Source: Agrypnia vestita
Lineage: Eukaryota > Arthropoda > Insecta > Trichoptera > Phryganeidae
Length of the DNA stretch: 64,000 nt
Assembly: GCA_016648135.1 (NCBI GenBank)
Contig: JADDOH010001558.1
Span: 1 to 64,000, forward strand
Direction of reading: 5' to 3'
How positions within the stretch are numbered: the first letter of the stretch is position 1; the number at the start of each line of letters is the position of its first letter. Of the stretch, positions 1 to 12,279 are shown piece by piece. The position numbers and the translations under genes are program-made. The notes below the pieces were generated by a model. The model had not been told where the DNA came from, searched no databases, and saw nothing but the letters and a program-made list of their open reading frames with translations.

Positions 1-392
1 TATTGGTCCAGAGATGCGGGCAAATACACTGTAGCTGACCGCTCCGTAGGCGACTACCTGATTTTTACTTTGCGATTTTATCTCAAAACAAAATTTTAAA
101 ATATTTAATTAAGCGCGCCCGCGGCCCGAGTGACTCATCGTGAGATTTTAATCTCTCTCCCTCGGCCGCGGTCGTCGCTCTAATGGATGACTCATTAACG
201 GGACCCTCATTGACAGTTATATACATAATTATCAAACAAATATTTACAATTATTCTTAAGCTATTTTGCCTTTACGGCCTGGACCCTATCCACGATTCAA
301 GACATTTATTTTTAAATACTTAATATTATAACACATTTCAAAATTAAGCAAAAAATATTTTTAATCTTCGATTTTTGATCCTGTGCGAACCA
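1..392 (-). repeat. 3' LTR of the BEL/Pao element (truncated by window start)
   Basis: Matches 8548-8937. The inner end is fixed by the adjoining C/T run at 393-400, which is the element's polypurine tract read on the other strand. The LTR must extend further left than base 1. Confidence 0.85.
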
Positions 393-457
393 CTCCCCCC
401 GTATGGCTTTGGCCATACCAGATGGACGCACAGGATCCTCGACGATTCCAGTGTCAT

Positions 458-1096
458 CTATGAAGGCTGCTGGTCTTGATCTGCTGCATGGGCGGCCGCT
501 TCCTGAATCGGCTCGGTGGGCAGCACGACGATCTTAGTCACAGGCCGCGTGTATTCTCCGGTTGAGGTTTTTATGCGGACGATGCGTATCTGGCCGTCTG
601 CCGCTGGAATGGCTTGTGTTATGATCCCTCGCTGCCAGCTATTACGTGGCAAGGCCGCGTCGGCGATGATAGCCATCCTTCCTGCACATACGGGCGGTGC
701 GGGTTCTTGCCATTTACGCCTCTGAGCGAGCGTCGGTAAATATTCCCGCATCCAGCGTCTCCAGAACATATCTGCTAACTGTTGAGAGAACTGCCACTGT
801 TTTTTCAGGCAGATCTGTTCATCCAGCGGTCCATACGCGGCCAGATGCATATGTCGTCCAGCCGTGTTCATTAAAATGTGATTCGGTGTGAGTGGCTCGC
901 CGTCATCCGGGTCAACTGACACATGAGTCAGCGGTCTGCTGTTCACGGTGAATTCGGCTTCCGCGAGGGCTGTGAGTAATGTTTCAACTCGCGGCGCCGG
1001 TCTTTCAGCGTCATTTCGAGTGCCCGCTTGACCGAGCGCACGAGGCTTTCCCACGCCCCGCCCATGTGCGGTGCTAATGGAGGATTGAACGCCCAA
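458..1096 (-). pseudogene. BEL/Pao integrase C-terminal part
   Basis: An open frame of 212 codons. The first 40 or so codons are out of frame with the ancestral protein. The rest continues the integrase of the neighbouring segment: an AEFTVNSRPLTHVS stretch, then a tail region with PNHILMNTAGR and RKWQ, typical of the extra domain at the end of BEL/Pao integrases. It ends just upstream of the polypurine tract, as expected for the end of pol. It is offset from the catalytic core by a frameshift around 950-1000. Ancestrally one polyprotein with the segments to its right. Confidence 0.8.
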
Positions 1097-2874
1097 TCTA
1101 TGTTCTGGGCCGCCAAGTGGTCTTTCATTTGCGCTGCTTGTTTTATTTCCATCAGCGCCGCGGCTATTTCCTTTGCGGCTCCTTTGAAGTTTGTACCATT
1201 ATCGGAGTACATATATCTCGGCTGACCGCGGCGTGCGGCCATTCTTCTCAGAGCCATGATCGCTGAATCCGCACTCAACGAGCTCGCCAGTTCCAAGTGC
1301 ACAGCTCGTGTCGTGAGACATGTGAAGAGTGCTCCATACATTTTTTCTCGGCGACGGCCGATCGTGACCTGTATGGGCCCAAAGTAGTCGAGTCCACAAT
1401 GTGTGAATGGAGGTAGGTGATGCGCCAGGCGCGCATTGGGTAATTGGCCCATAAGCGGAGATTGCGGTTTGCTTCGTCTGATCCGACACACTTGGCATTC
1501 AAAGTGTGCGCGGCGTACTGCTGGTCGCAGACGGAATATAAAATAATTTTCTCGCACATCGCTCACTGTTACTTCGGGCCCAGGGTGGTTTCTGCGCTCA
1601 TGATAATGCCTTATCATTAATCTGGTATATGGATGGCTGCCATCTAATATGATCGGCTCCCTTAATCCCGCCGGTATGTCCGGCACTGAAGTCGCGATCA
1701 ATCGGGTGCCCATGCGTATTATTCCGTGCGTGTCTATGTGTGGGGTCACGGTGTATAGACGACCCGTACGTGGGGGAGGCTCCCCCCGCTGCAACGCTTG
1801 AATTTCGTGACCGAACGCATCTTCCTGTGCGCGCCGTATCCATGCGCGTTCGGCCCCATCCCGTTCGTCGGCCAGCAGGTCGCTGTGATGCAATCTCTGC
1901 GTGCGATGTCGCGCATTCCAGGCGAACCTCCGCACCCATGCTGTGGCGCGTATTAACCTCGTCCATGATGAAAATCGGTGCACGTCTGGTAGTGCGCCGT
2001 CTCCTAAGCGGGCGCGCTGTATGTGTGCGATAGTGGTGGGTCGCATTTCCAAAATTTCTTTGTCGGGCTGCGGCGGCGTTTTTTCACGAGGCCACTCGGA
2101 TTCATCTTTTTTCAGGAAGGCTGGTCCACTAAACCATGGCCCTGAAGGTGATAAATCGGGCGGCTCCCCATCTCGCGTACCGATGTCGGCTGAATTATAT
2201 TTTGTCGGCACCCACTTCCAGTTCGCCGCACTTGTAAGTTCATCAATTTCGCCGAGGCGATTGGCGACGAAAGCTGAGTACGTGCGCGGATCGGTTCGCA
2301 GCCAACATAGCACTGTTGTCGAGTCCGTCCAAAAAATTATATTTTCTATGCGGCATGTAAATTCTTTTTTAATGGTGGCCGCCAAGCGCGCTGCAATTAA
2401 AGCAGCTTGCAGTTCTAATCGCGGCACTGATAGCGGTTTTAAAGGGGCTACTTTCGTTTTTGCCGCGATAAAATTCACTTTTTTCAAACCGTCTATTTTT
2501 TCCACAATATATGCTACCGCACAGCATGCTAATTCTGACGCGTCGCAGAAAATATGTAATGTCACTTGGCGATGACGACTCGAAATGCACTGTCTCGGAA
2601 TTGCGCAGTCACTTTTGCGCAATAAAATTTGCCACATGCGCCATTTATTTGCATGTTCCACTTGAATAGGCTGATCCCAATCCACTTTAGAACGCCAGAC
2701 GGCTTGTAAAAGAATCTTCGATCTTATCATCACACATGCCAAAAAACCCACGGGATCAAAAATCCTCATGACCTCACTCAACACTTGGCGCTTTGTCGGT
2801 CTATCCTCTACTTTTAATTCCGGCAGATCTATAAATTTAAACATGAATTTATCCGCCGCCGGGTCCCATGACAC
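943..2874 (-). pseudogene. BEL/Pao RNase H and integrase core
   Basis: 643 codons. The N-terminal part carries the end of RT and then RNase H (LHIFCDASELACCAVAY, later FWTDSTTVLCWLR). A zinc-binding H-H-C-C region follows (HYHERRNHPGP, CQVCRIRRSKPQ). The integrase core shows its catalytic acids in CGLDYFGPI, YMYSDNGTNFKG and MGGAWESLVRSVKRAL. Integrase would insert the cDNA copy into the host chromosome. The frame opens abruptly with SWDPAADKF, in a different frame from the RT segment at 2895-4409, so a frameshift lies near 2880. The last 25 or so residues are frameshifted junk. The true integrase continues at 458-1096. Confidence 0.88.
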
Positions 2875-2894
2875 TCCCAGGACTCGCTCTCTTA

Positions 2895-4409
2895 TTACAT
2901 CCGTCCCAATAATTTGTAGCCAGTACAGTGGAGCCCCACTGCTCGTAAATGAGGAGCTATATGTTCCAGTACATCGGCGTCATTAGAGGCCCAGTTGGTT
3001 AATTCCATCTTCCCTCTGCGAAGTATCTCGGACACCTGTCGTGCCATCATCACGGCTTCTTCTTTGGTGTCCACGGCACTCAGCATGTCGTCCATATAAA
3101 ATTTATTTTTTATGACTGCCGCCGCTTCCGGAAACTGCGCAGCCGCCGAATCGGCGATCTTATCGCTTACATATTGCGCGCTTGAAGGTGAGCAAGTAGC
3201 GCCGAAAACCATCGACGTCATCTTGTAGGTCTGCGGTTCTTCTCCCGGCTCATTCCATATAAATAATTGTGATTCTTGATCTGGTTTCACAATTTTAATT
3301 CTTAAAAACATATCTCGGATATCGGCCGCAAGCGCTATACGGCCCTCCCGAAATCTGAATATGTTGCCTAGCAACGAAGACAAGAGGTCAGGTCCCGATA
3401 ATAAAGCATTATTCAATGCTACGCCTTTGCATTTACTAGCGGCGTCGAACACAATTCTTATCTTTTTGGGTTTTCGCGGATTAAAAACCGCAAAATGTGG
3501 CAGATACCATCTTCGGCTGCCTATTTGTTCCCTTTCCGCGGGTGACAAGATCTCGGCGAATCCTTGTTGAATATAGTACCGCATTTTTTCGCGATATGCG
3601 GTCGCGAAGGCCGGATCTTTATCCATTTTTCGCTGTATTCCAGCCCAGCGCCGTTTTGCGGTTTCTTCACTGTCCGGTAGGTATACCTCCTGCCGCCGCC
3701 ATAACAAACCGGTTTCCCAAAAACCATCAGAGCGCTGCCTTGTAGTGGCTTCCATTATCTGCATGGCTCGCAAGTCATCTGTTTTGACTCGCATTGTTGT
3801 GGTAATGCCTATCGAATCCACGGCAAAATGCGCCCTTATCAGTTGCTCGATCGCTCCATCCGTGGGAGCGGGCGTCTCATTCACTGCGAGCACGGATGAC
3901 TCATCGGTCCGTATCATGGAACACACTCCGTGACGCACCCAGCCTAGTGCAGTTCGCGACTCTAACACGTCGCTGTTAGCTTTTATTACGCGCACTTCAC
4001 GTGACGTAATAAGGCTGGTATTATCCATGCCAACCAATATTCGCGGTTGGACTATTTCTAAGCGGCCGCGGCCCACCAGCCCCTCTGCAATCGGTACCAT
4101 GAATTGCGAGAGAAGGGCTAAATCACGCACCGTATTTGCCTGCACCTGATATTTTCTACCATCACTACTTTCGATTGTCAGATTCACTTTTTCAGATTTC
4201 GTGTCCGTACTGCACATACCTCCAATACCGCGAAGGTTTAATTTATGCACTGGACCGCGCGCACCGACGGCACTAGCTAATTTAGCATCGATCAATGTCA
4301 CTGAGGAGCCTTCATCACATAGCGCAAATGTTTTTATCTGCCCACTCGGGCCACCCACGACGACCGGTTGCACTTTTAATAAAATTGCGTCATCAACTCG
4401 GGTAGCCAC
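2895..4409 (-). pseudogene. BEL/Pao protease and reverse transcriptase
   Basis: 504 codons. An aspartic protease lies near the N-terminus (ALCDEGSSVTLIDAKLA; BEL-type D-E-G in place of D-T-G). Reverse transcriptase follows (RIVFDAASK, ALAADIRDMFLRIKI, MTSMVFGATCSPSSAQY and the catalytic NKFYMDDMLSAV). The enzyme would copy the element RNA into DNA in cytoplasmic particles. The frame is the same as that of the gag end at 4425-5111, separated only by one TGA and five codons. BEL/Pao elements normally make a single gag-pol chain, so that TGA is either damage or a leaky stop. A frameshift at the other end breaks the link to RNase H. Confidence 0.9.
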
Positions 4410-4424
4410 GGTGGTTACATGATG

Positions 4425-5111
4425 TCAGGCTTCACTTGGCCCGCGCGCCGCGCCTGGTGTATAGGCAACATCTTTTTCTGCTTCCGATGGCTTCGCGGTA
4501 TTATGTAACAATTTGTGGTGTTTTGCATTACAGTTTTTTACACTGCACCGGATGTTACGCACTTTGCACTGATTATTGTGTCCCGGGAACCACTGTTCTA
4601 AACACTTAAAACACAACTTTTTTTCGCGAACTATTTGTACGCGCTCCGCGGTCGTTTTTCGAAAGAAATCACTACAGCCGGCCATGCTGTGTGACGTCAT
4701 ATCGCAAATCGCACATTTTCGCGGCGCGTCTTTTGCGTTCGATATAGCAAAATTAATTTGTGCATATTTTTTATTTTTCTGTCCCGGTACTAGCGACGTA
4801 TCTTGTCCTCCGTGCTTGGGGGCGGCATCCGTTATCATAGTGAGCCAGTTTGCAAAATCTTGTATCGTACTGGAATCTGACGAAGCTCTTGTAGCGAACC
4901 ATGCCATCCGCGCTGGTAATGGTAGTCTTCCAACCATCTCACATAGTAGTTGGGGTGCGGCTAGATATCGGGAATCGAGACCTTCGACGGTGGCCACAGC
5001 ATTCGTCACCGCGATCGCGAACTCTCTGTGAGACGTGAGTCTGTGAGACGTGGCAGATGTCTCACCTTTTCCAACATAGTTGCGATTATTTTGTCCGGCT
5101 GACCAAAACAT
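4425..5111 (-). pseudogene. BEL/Pao Gag C-terminal region with zinc knuckles
   Basis: 228 codons, of which roughly the first 30 are out-of-frame sequence. From EFAIAVTNAV onward it continues the Gag of 5006-6112. Cys/His knuckles follow: CAICDMTSHSMAGC, LCFKCLEQWFPGHNNQC and CSVKNCNAKHHKLLH, the nucleic-acid-binding end of BEL/Pao Gag. A TGA at 4425-4427 ends it directly before the protease in the same frame. Confidence 0.85.
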
Positions 5112-6112
5112 CGCTCCAAAATTTGCATAATTTTTGCAACATTATGCGGGTCCACCAGCAATGGTGCAACCGTGTCCCGCGCTTTCCCTTTCAGAGCGCG
5201 CTGCAGACGAATTAAATTTTCTGCCGGATTTAAACTGCATAATTCCGACGACTGATCATATTGTGCTTTAAACGCACGCCATTCCATAACGTCCCCATTG
5301 AACACTGGCAAGTCTTTTGCGCTAGACTGCCGTGCCATCAACGCTGCCATACGCGGCTCGTCCTGACTGGACGCGTATCGGGGGCTTTCGACCGAGCGCG
5401 TTGACCGAATAGCTTCGGCGAACACGTCCGTCATTCGGTCGAACTGTGACTGCTGATTCCGCATCCATTCTGCCAATGGCGGAGGTGCAGTTTGTGCATG
5501 TCCATGTGACTGCACGGTATGTGGGTGGCTTGCTGTTGATCCTCCCATCTCGTCCCGGCGGCTGTTAAACTGATCCATGTCCGTTCTTCTCCGCCCGGGA
5601 TCGTCACCCGATGTTGTAGGTATCGAGCCATTATTGCCCATATCCGGGCCCAAATCGCTTTCAGCAGAACATGGCGCCGCCGCGTTCGTTGCAACGGCGC
5701 CGACAGTACACGTTCCGGTACGTGACGTCACGGGATCCTTTCCCGCTGCTGTTTGCGATAATGACAGTGCTCGTGCGTAATCTGCCGCGTGACTCTGCTG
5801 CATTTCCTGCATCTGCCGCCTGTGATGGCGGTTTTGCCGGCGCAGCTCCGCCCTCAGCATTCTGATGATTTCGTTTTCTGATGCAGAAGCCGATGTAGCT
5901 TCTATAGACCCAGGCTGTGAGCCTCCTTCTTCCTCGTGTAACGCATTCTCATCGTCTGAAGATGCTGGATTGCTTCGCGCATCTCCTTCTTCCGATGTGT
6001 CCCGACGAGCTCCCGATCTCAAACCAGATCGAGACATGATGACATACAGCAAAAATACAAGCAAGTAAGAGCGGTTCTCCGGCTCGAAGGACCAGTTGTT
6101 ACGGACAGACAC
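5006..6112 (-). pseudogene. BEL/Pao Gag N-terminal region
   Basis: 368 codons. The likely start is the internal ATG at 6037 (MSRSGLRSGARR). The 25 preceding codons look like leader sequence. An acidic, low-complexity N-terminus is followed by an Arg/Gln-rich coiled segment (RRQNRHHRRQMQEMQQ). The conserved capsid-like part begins near AKDLPVFNGDVMEWRAFKAQYDQ. This protein would form the particle that packages element RNA. The frame is lost after KVRHLPRLTDSR (about 5010-5040), where Gag resumes in the 4425-5111 frame. Confidence 0.85.
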
Positions 6113-6628
6113 GCCGTAACAAATAATTATTTTAGAATAGGGTGGATCACCGATTACTCGCCTGTCTGCTGTGCTCCGGGCGTCGTGACGTCACTGACGA
6201 TGAGTCACAACTCGCTTCTAAATGTTGATGATGATGATGATACTTTGGAAACACCGGAGAGCAACGCTACGATCGACGGTGTTTCTTCAGGGGTTTTAAT
6301 TCACAACAATTTACACACAAGAAAATAAAAAGCAGAGTTTTTGTTTCAGAAGGAAACCTAGCGAAAAACGGGCAGAGTGACGTTATAAAAAACTATTTGT
6401 CGCACATACACGGCAACAAATATTTACTGGCACTAAGGCACTGAGAGCACTGTGATTTCGCTAGGTTTTCGCAGCCTTTTTATTTGGGTCCAGCCAAAAT
6501 AACGGGAAAATAACTGCCAAAAAGGGATTACTGAGAGAGGGGATTTACATCTTTATTGTAGGCATCGGCGTAACGTGGTGGACCACGGAAGCTGTGCGCT
6601 CGGCCTAGCGGAACGACCGCTGGGCGCC
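6113..6628 (-). other. BEL/Pao 5' leader and start of the 5' LTR region
   Basis: No coding signal. The minus strand carries TGGCTGGACCCAAAT at 6496-6482, which has the form of a tRNA primer-binding site. If that is right, the 5' LTR begins just to its right and spans the nested P element. The matching outer end of the other LTR is outside the window, so this cannot be confirmed here. Confidence 0.4.
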
Positions 6629-7209
6629 GGCGATACCTTAGAGTATATACAATCTATAGAGGGATAACTACACATTTTACCAAACCTGTACGCGTGCTTA
6701 AATAGAGCTTACTCAGTTTAAACAATATAGTAACACATAAGAGAAAAAGGGACAAAAAATATCATCCGGTCGGGTACGTCTTTAATTGCTTTGTAAGCGT
6801 TCTTCTGCCCCCATTGCTAAAAATGAGGGCAGAAAGCCAATATAGCAAAATGTTCCTATAAATGTTCAAGTAACACGAACTGTAGAATCGTTTACTTAGA
6901 GCGGCCGACATTTGAAAATAGATCCGTCTCATTTTGTCTCATTTAAAATTTCAGAATTTTTACGAGTAAAAAAGAGAAGGCACTACATTGTATGCCTCCA
7001 ACGAAGCTGAATATGGTATTTTTATGGCATAAATGCACAAAATTTATGGTGCCGGCAGGGCTGCGCTAAAATATTTTTGAATATTAAATTTAAGAATAAA
7101 AATTATTTATTATTTAAAGTATTCGGATTAGGATATAATTTTTTTGCAGGTGAATGGAAGAGGCCTGTATTCTAGGCGAATTATTTAAAATTTTTTGCGT
7201 ACTTGAGTA

Positions 7210-8130
7210 ATGTTAGCGTATATTTATTTATCCAATTTAAAATTACCAAATGGAGTAAAAATTATTCGGTCTAATAAAAAAACGGGGTTTTTGGGTTTTC
7301 GAATTGTCATAGAAAGTTTACAATTATTAGTTAAGACGTATTTAATGTCAGAGTCCCCAGGGTTAAAATATCTAACGATGTGCAAATTCAATCAAGACCA
7401 TATTGAATTATTTTTTGGAGCTATACGCTCACATGGGGGATATAATAACAACCCAACCGTTTGCCAATTTAAGTCCGCTTACAAGAAATTACTTATACGC
7501 GCAGAAATCAAAGATAATGTAAATGGAAACTGCATATCTTTATCTTCAGGTTAGTGTTTTCTGGGGTATTATACCGTGTTATTCCGACCTTTTGGGCCGA
7601 CGTTTCGGATATCATTGCAGGGTCCATCATCAACACTGCCCACATCAGCCCTGAGGATGGATCCTGCAATGGGATCCGAAACGTCGGCCCGAAAGGTCCA
7701 AATAACAAGGCATAATACCCCAGAAAACACTAACCTGAAGATTTTGAGGGGCCGTGAAAACCTAAGAACGTTCTTGCATGCCTTTAGATCAAATTAGTAT
7801 ATTAAGTTGCAGTTCAAAGAATTCTGTCAATATTATAAACTGTTCCTCCTCCAAATTAAAATTATTACGTGATGACGAATTGAGTTTCGAAAATACTTTG
7901 CCTTTCGACGATATTCCTGAATCAGTATATATGTGCAGTCAGTATGTGGAGAGTTGTATAATTTAAGTATGTGATTTTGTTGTCAGACAACTAGAATCGT
8001 ACATTTGTGGTAGCCCTGTTTTAGCAAGTAATTACAAACACGTGTTAGAAACGAACTGTCTAGTCTCAACGAATGACCACGCCTCTTTCGACAAAATCCT
8101 TACAAGTTTCGGAATAATACCGTCTCTATA
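7210..8130 (+). pseudogene. P-element/THAP9-type transposase, C-terminal fragment
   Basis: Three pieces of one ancestral reading frame. Bases 7210-7554 carry KKTGFLGFRIVIESLQLL and FNQDHIELFFGAIRSHGG followed by NNNPTVCQFKSAYKKLL, highly typical of the P transposase C-terminal region. The frame resumes at about 7778 (LDQISILSCSSKNS) after a fold-back insert. An in-frame TAA follows SCII near 7964, after which CDFVVRQLESYICGSPVLAS continues the family's C-terminal motif to a TAG at 8128-8130, inside the right TIR. A possible 3' splice site (ttttttgcag) ends near 7150. Because of the insert and stop it cannot encode active transposase. Confidence 0.85.
7543..7774. mobile_element. Fold-back insert within the P transposase
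   Basis: Arms at about 7542-7620 and 7660-7742 are near-perfect inverse complements (each includes ttttctggggtatta or its complement). The short loop contains two gatcc/tgcaat-type motifs. The flanks carry similar 12-base sequences, tgcatatcttta (7531-7542) and tgcatgccttta (7775-7786), which look like a target duplication. Joining across them would restore the transposase reading. The insert's superfamily is not recognised. Confidence 0.6.
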
Positions 8131-8547
8131 GATTGTATATACTCTAAGGGCGATACCGTGCATCGGCGGCGCATATCTCGCGGCGCGCGGATATTTTTTA
8201 AGATAAATCCGCTCTCTCATATCTCCCGCTAATGAGTCAAATGTTAAAAGGTGCGTCTGACATGCCCGCATGTGGGTGTAATACGCAGATTACTGTCCGG
8301 GCATGTCAGCGCTTGCAAATCACGTGCATGTGACAAAAAATGAAACTTTTTTATTTATGAAAATATCTAAATTATTAATATCGCATCAGGTAGCCCTTGT
8401 TTTTCTGAAGAAAATGACACCTCACACTTTAATTATTGAGCTCTCTAGCGATAGGGAATCTAAATTTAGCGCCGTACGAAAAAATGTACGGCGCGCTATC
8501 TCAAGTCACGAGCCGTGTGGGTGTCGGTTGTTACGTGTCCCTATCTC

Positions 8548-8937
8548 TATTGGTCCAGAGATGCGGGCAAGTACACTGTAGCTGACCGCTCCGTAGGCGA
8601 CTACCTGATTTTTACTTTGCGATTTTATCGAAAACAAAATTTAAAATATTTAATTAAGCGCGCCCGCGGCCCGAGTGACTCATCGTGAGATTTTAATCTC
8701 TCTTCCTCGGCCGCAGTCGTCGCTCTAATGGATGCCTCATTAACGGGACCCTCATTGATAGTTATATACATAATTATCAAACACATATTTACAATTATTC
8801 TTAAGCTATTTTGCCTTTACGGCCTGGACCCTATCCACGATTCAAGACATTTATTTTTAAATACTTAATATTATATCACATTTCAAAATTAAGCAAAAAA
8901 TATTTTTAATCTTCGTTTTTTGATCCTGTGCGAACCA
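8548..8937 (-). repeat. 5' LTR of the BEL/Pao element (part matching the visible 3' LTR)
   Basis: Direct repeat of bases 1-392, ending ...gcgaacca at 8937. The LTR should start further left, before the P-element insertion at 6637. An imperfect hairpin (gcgccgtac...gtacggcgcgc) lies at about 8470-8500, just left of the shared part. Confidence 0.85.
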
Positions 8938-11900
8938 GTAATATATACTATTATCTGAAAATAAAATATTACTTGTATACCTTAAAGCTACCTACCTACT
9001 TACACTATTATATTACAATAATCTCAGTCATATCTCTAGTTACTTTACCTATTTCATCCTCATCATCATATTTGAGGTATGTAGAATGCTTCAGAATTCC
9101 ATTCTGAACTTAGTACCTGAATACATATGGATTAAGAAAGCCTCATTGAAAAATTGATTGCATTTTCATACTTTCAGTCAATAATGGGAAATCTTCTACA
9201 TGTTGTTCATTTCCAAAGTATACCTAGGTACCTCGATATGTCTTGTTTGGACTTTGGTGAATATATTTGTTTGGTATAAGATCTTTATTTGGAGTGCGAC
9301 GGTGTGCATGGAGCACAAGACTATGAAACCAAACAAATCATAATATGTAGTTTTGTCTGGAATGACCACACAATGTTAAATTTCCAAAACATCCTGAGGA
9401 GAAGGCAGAAGCGAAATTATTTGGACATATTTTTAGTAAACATCAAACCAGGTGATCCTTAATCAGGTCCATGTAGGCAAAACAGAAAATTAAAGTTTGT
9501 TAAACTTTCATTCATTTAATTTAATTGTTTTTGTATTTACATATCTATTTTAATATTATGCCGTGTTCAATTATTTTTTACATTGCACTGTCAATAACAA
9601 TTGGATTTTTTTCGTAGAAACGGATCATTTTCCCTTTACTTGATGTACCGGAATATGACGCGAACCAGGTTATTAATTTTGTCCTAGGGCAATACTGAAA
9701 TCAAAGCGCCCATGTTTCGAAGATCACGCGCCATGTGGTCACAGCCAGGGCAGCCCCGGCATGCTCGACCTTTTGTTCGAGGACGAAATATGTGACCTAT
9801 TGTTCAAAAAAATAACATTGCGACGGACGATCGCTCTTAGGATAGCCCGCCATAAAACATATGAAACAATGAATTATAAAGTTAGGGTTGCCGAAGACAT
9901 TAAGAGCGCACGGCCTTTTGTTAGGATGGACAACACGTTCGCAACCTTTTGTTCTTAAGTAACATCTTGGAAGGGTAAAAACGGTAAACCTTTTCTTGCA
10001 GCGGGACGTATATCTCTAACCCCGATTAAACAATAGAAAGAACATCTTGGCCAAATGCGAACACATGGGACAACGGTTTAGAAAGCTGCGTTTGTTAGAG
10101 AAGTCGCCATTGTTTTGGGAAAGACATTTTTTTTGAAAAACAAGATAATAATTCCGAAAGTCGTCGCAGTAAACTTACTATTGTCCTCGACAGACAATAG
10201 AGATGTTTTAGAAAGCGCTGACATACCGATCCACCACATGGCGACACTATCCGCGAGATGTAGGATCGTATAAATTATATTATTATGATAAGGGCGCGAA
10301 GATCCCGCAACGCACGACCAGGCGGTCATTATCAATAAAGATAACAGGGGTCAATCAATTAAGAAGGTAGAGGCCGAATTAGAAATTGAGGCAAAGTGGT
10401 GAATCATAATATCAATGTAATATGTACCTAATTGATGAGCAACTGATATGTTTAATTTAAGTAAGGTAATGATAGTTTAGATAACCCAGGCCACCTCTGC
10501 AGGTGGGCGTTACTCGTTTTATATGTAGTTTTCTCATTTATTCTGTATTCTATTGTTAAGTACCGAAATGAACGGGACATTGCAATTTGAAATAATAACG
10601 AGATCATCCCGAATTAATCTAACTTGTAGCAAATAATAAAAAATGTATTTATCGTAACAAAAGAAAAAAAAACTTGATTGTATTATTGCCGACGATGTTT
10701 GATATTGATGTAATATATAATATATAACGTAATAGAATATTATCTCGTGAAAAGATGTAACACGGTTGAAGAGATATAATATTCCGACTTTTTAGTTTTT
10801 GAAATCTGTCTGCAGAATGAATTTTAGCACACGGGGTTGAAACAAAATAGTTTAATTAATTGCAAATAAGTAAATGCCGTGTTGGAATAAACATTAATAT
10901 TACTTTAGATCGAGGCTTTCATGTCTTATGTTTTCATATATTACATACACCTAGTTGAATAATGTTAATCTGTGAGTTTTAGTTATTTTTAAGAATAATG
11001 TTAATTTGTCATTAGTTATTCAAGCTCCCAATATTGTGTTTTTTTTCTATACAAATTTGTAGGTTATAGGTATATAACCTATCTGTAAACATGCAATTAT
11101 TGTTTTGATTACTCGTTTAAGCAATATAATTTGTCGGTCTATTTTAAAATAGTTGTTTTAATCTAGTAATAACAAAGCTCAAAAATAATTCTTGTTTGGA
11201 AAATTTTCAATTGTCTGCCTGGTGGAATGTGGCTTATACAATTTTTCTTAGTGTTCTCTATTTTTATTCTTTTCTTATATCCTTATACCAGGGGTGGAAG
11301 AAAACTGATTTGATAAGATAATGATTAGTATAATGAAAGTCCTAAAAAAAGGATGTTGCATTCAATCCAGCTTACATATTGAAGTAAGAATTTTCATTAT
11401 TTAGGTGTAAATAAAGTTACATTAATTAATTTACGCCAAGTTTTCTTAATTTTTCTTCTAGTAATAAGGTTTAACATAATTTCTTGAAAAAAAAAGTGTC
11501 TATCGAATTTGATTATGTTAGTATATGTAAGCATTCCTTTCGGGAAAGTGGCGTTGATGCAAATTCATGTACTTTGTAATCCCAAAAGAAATTACAAAGA
11601 TGTATACAGAACATTAACATTAGGGGACCCGCTCGAAGCATGTATCCCATGTAAATAAGTTTTTATGTTAATTGATTCTCTAAGAAATGCCACGATGTCT
11701 GTATAATTTTAGCCCTTTGTTTTGTATCTCTATGTCACATATTGACAAATATGTTTGGTCCAACTAAGAAGTACGATAGCTTGTTTTATTTAAGCTAAAA
11801 TTAAAAATAAAACTAAGTATCAAGTACATGTTGTCATTGTTAAAGAAAAAAAATTAAAAAGAAAAAGAAAGGAAGAGGATAGGCGGAGTGGTAAATTTTA

Positions 11901-12279
11901 AATGTAAATGATAAGGATTGACCTATAACGATGTAATGTATAAATAACGTTAAATATTGAGGGGCCTACTGTAAGAATCAAACCGACGACTTAATAATAA
12001 GATTAATATTGTAATGCATACTCAAGGAATTTTACTGTGATCTAATGAAACCCTGCGTCAATCCCATGTAATTAGTCAATAATGGTAGAAATAACTGGTC
12101 GATAAAAATATGTCTGGCGTGTCGATTTAATTAAGTATGTATATGTAAGCAGTTTTATTTTTGGGTAATAAGTGTTGATGCGAATTTGTGTTTTCAATTT
12201 TCCGCCTTTGCCAATTTGTACTGTAATATTTTCCTTAAGTTTAATTCATTTTGCAATGTGTTTTTGGTGACGGGATAGG
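8938..12279. other. AT-rich noncoding stretch
   Basis: No ORF with recognisable similarity on either strand. A weak duplication is visible: gtatatgtaagca followed by gttgatgc(a/g)aatt at about 11521-11565 and again at 12138-12187. Probably old transposon sequence. No gene call is supported. Confidence 0.5.

Larger units (their letters stand above)
6637..8148 (+). mobile_element. P-element relic with TIRs and exact 8-bp target duplication
   Basis: A perfect 25-bp inverted repeat bounds the segment: 6637-6661 (starting cttagagtat) and 8124-8148 (ending atactctaag). The 8 bases GGCGATAC sit immediately outside both ends (6629-6636 and 8149-8156). Eight-base target duplications are characteristic of P elements, and the only protein inside is a P/THAP9-type transposase C-terminus. 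The length, about 1.5 kb with a fold-back insert, is well below a full P element. The THAP DNA-binding domain and most catalytic sequence are absent, so it is internally deleted. It interrupts the 5' end of the BEL/Pao element and is therefore younger. Confidence 0.87.
1..8937 (-). mobile_element. BEL/Pao LTR retrotransposon, degenerate, with a nested P element
   Basis: The order on the minus strand is 5' LTR (ending at 8937), leader, gag, protease, RT, RNase H, integrase, polypurine tract, 3' LTR (1-392). The first 392 bases recur at 8548-8937 with only scattered substitutions and short indels. The outer end of the 3' LTR lies outside the window, so full LTR length and target duplication cannot be read. 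On the minus strand the LTR starts TGGTTCGCAC, directly preceded by a polypurine tract (393-400 on plus, ctcccccc). BEL/Pao is assigned from the protease and RT style, the C-terminal integrase extension and gene order. Gag and pol lie in several frames with one extra stop, so this copy cannot make its own proteins. Confidence 0.9.
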
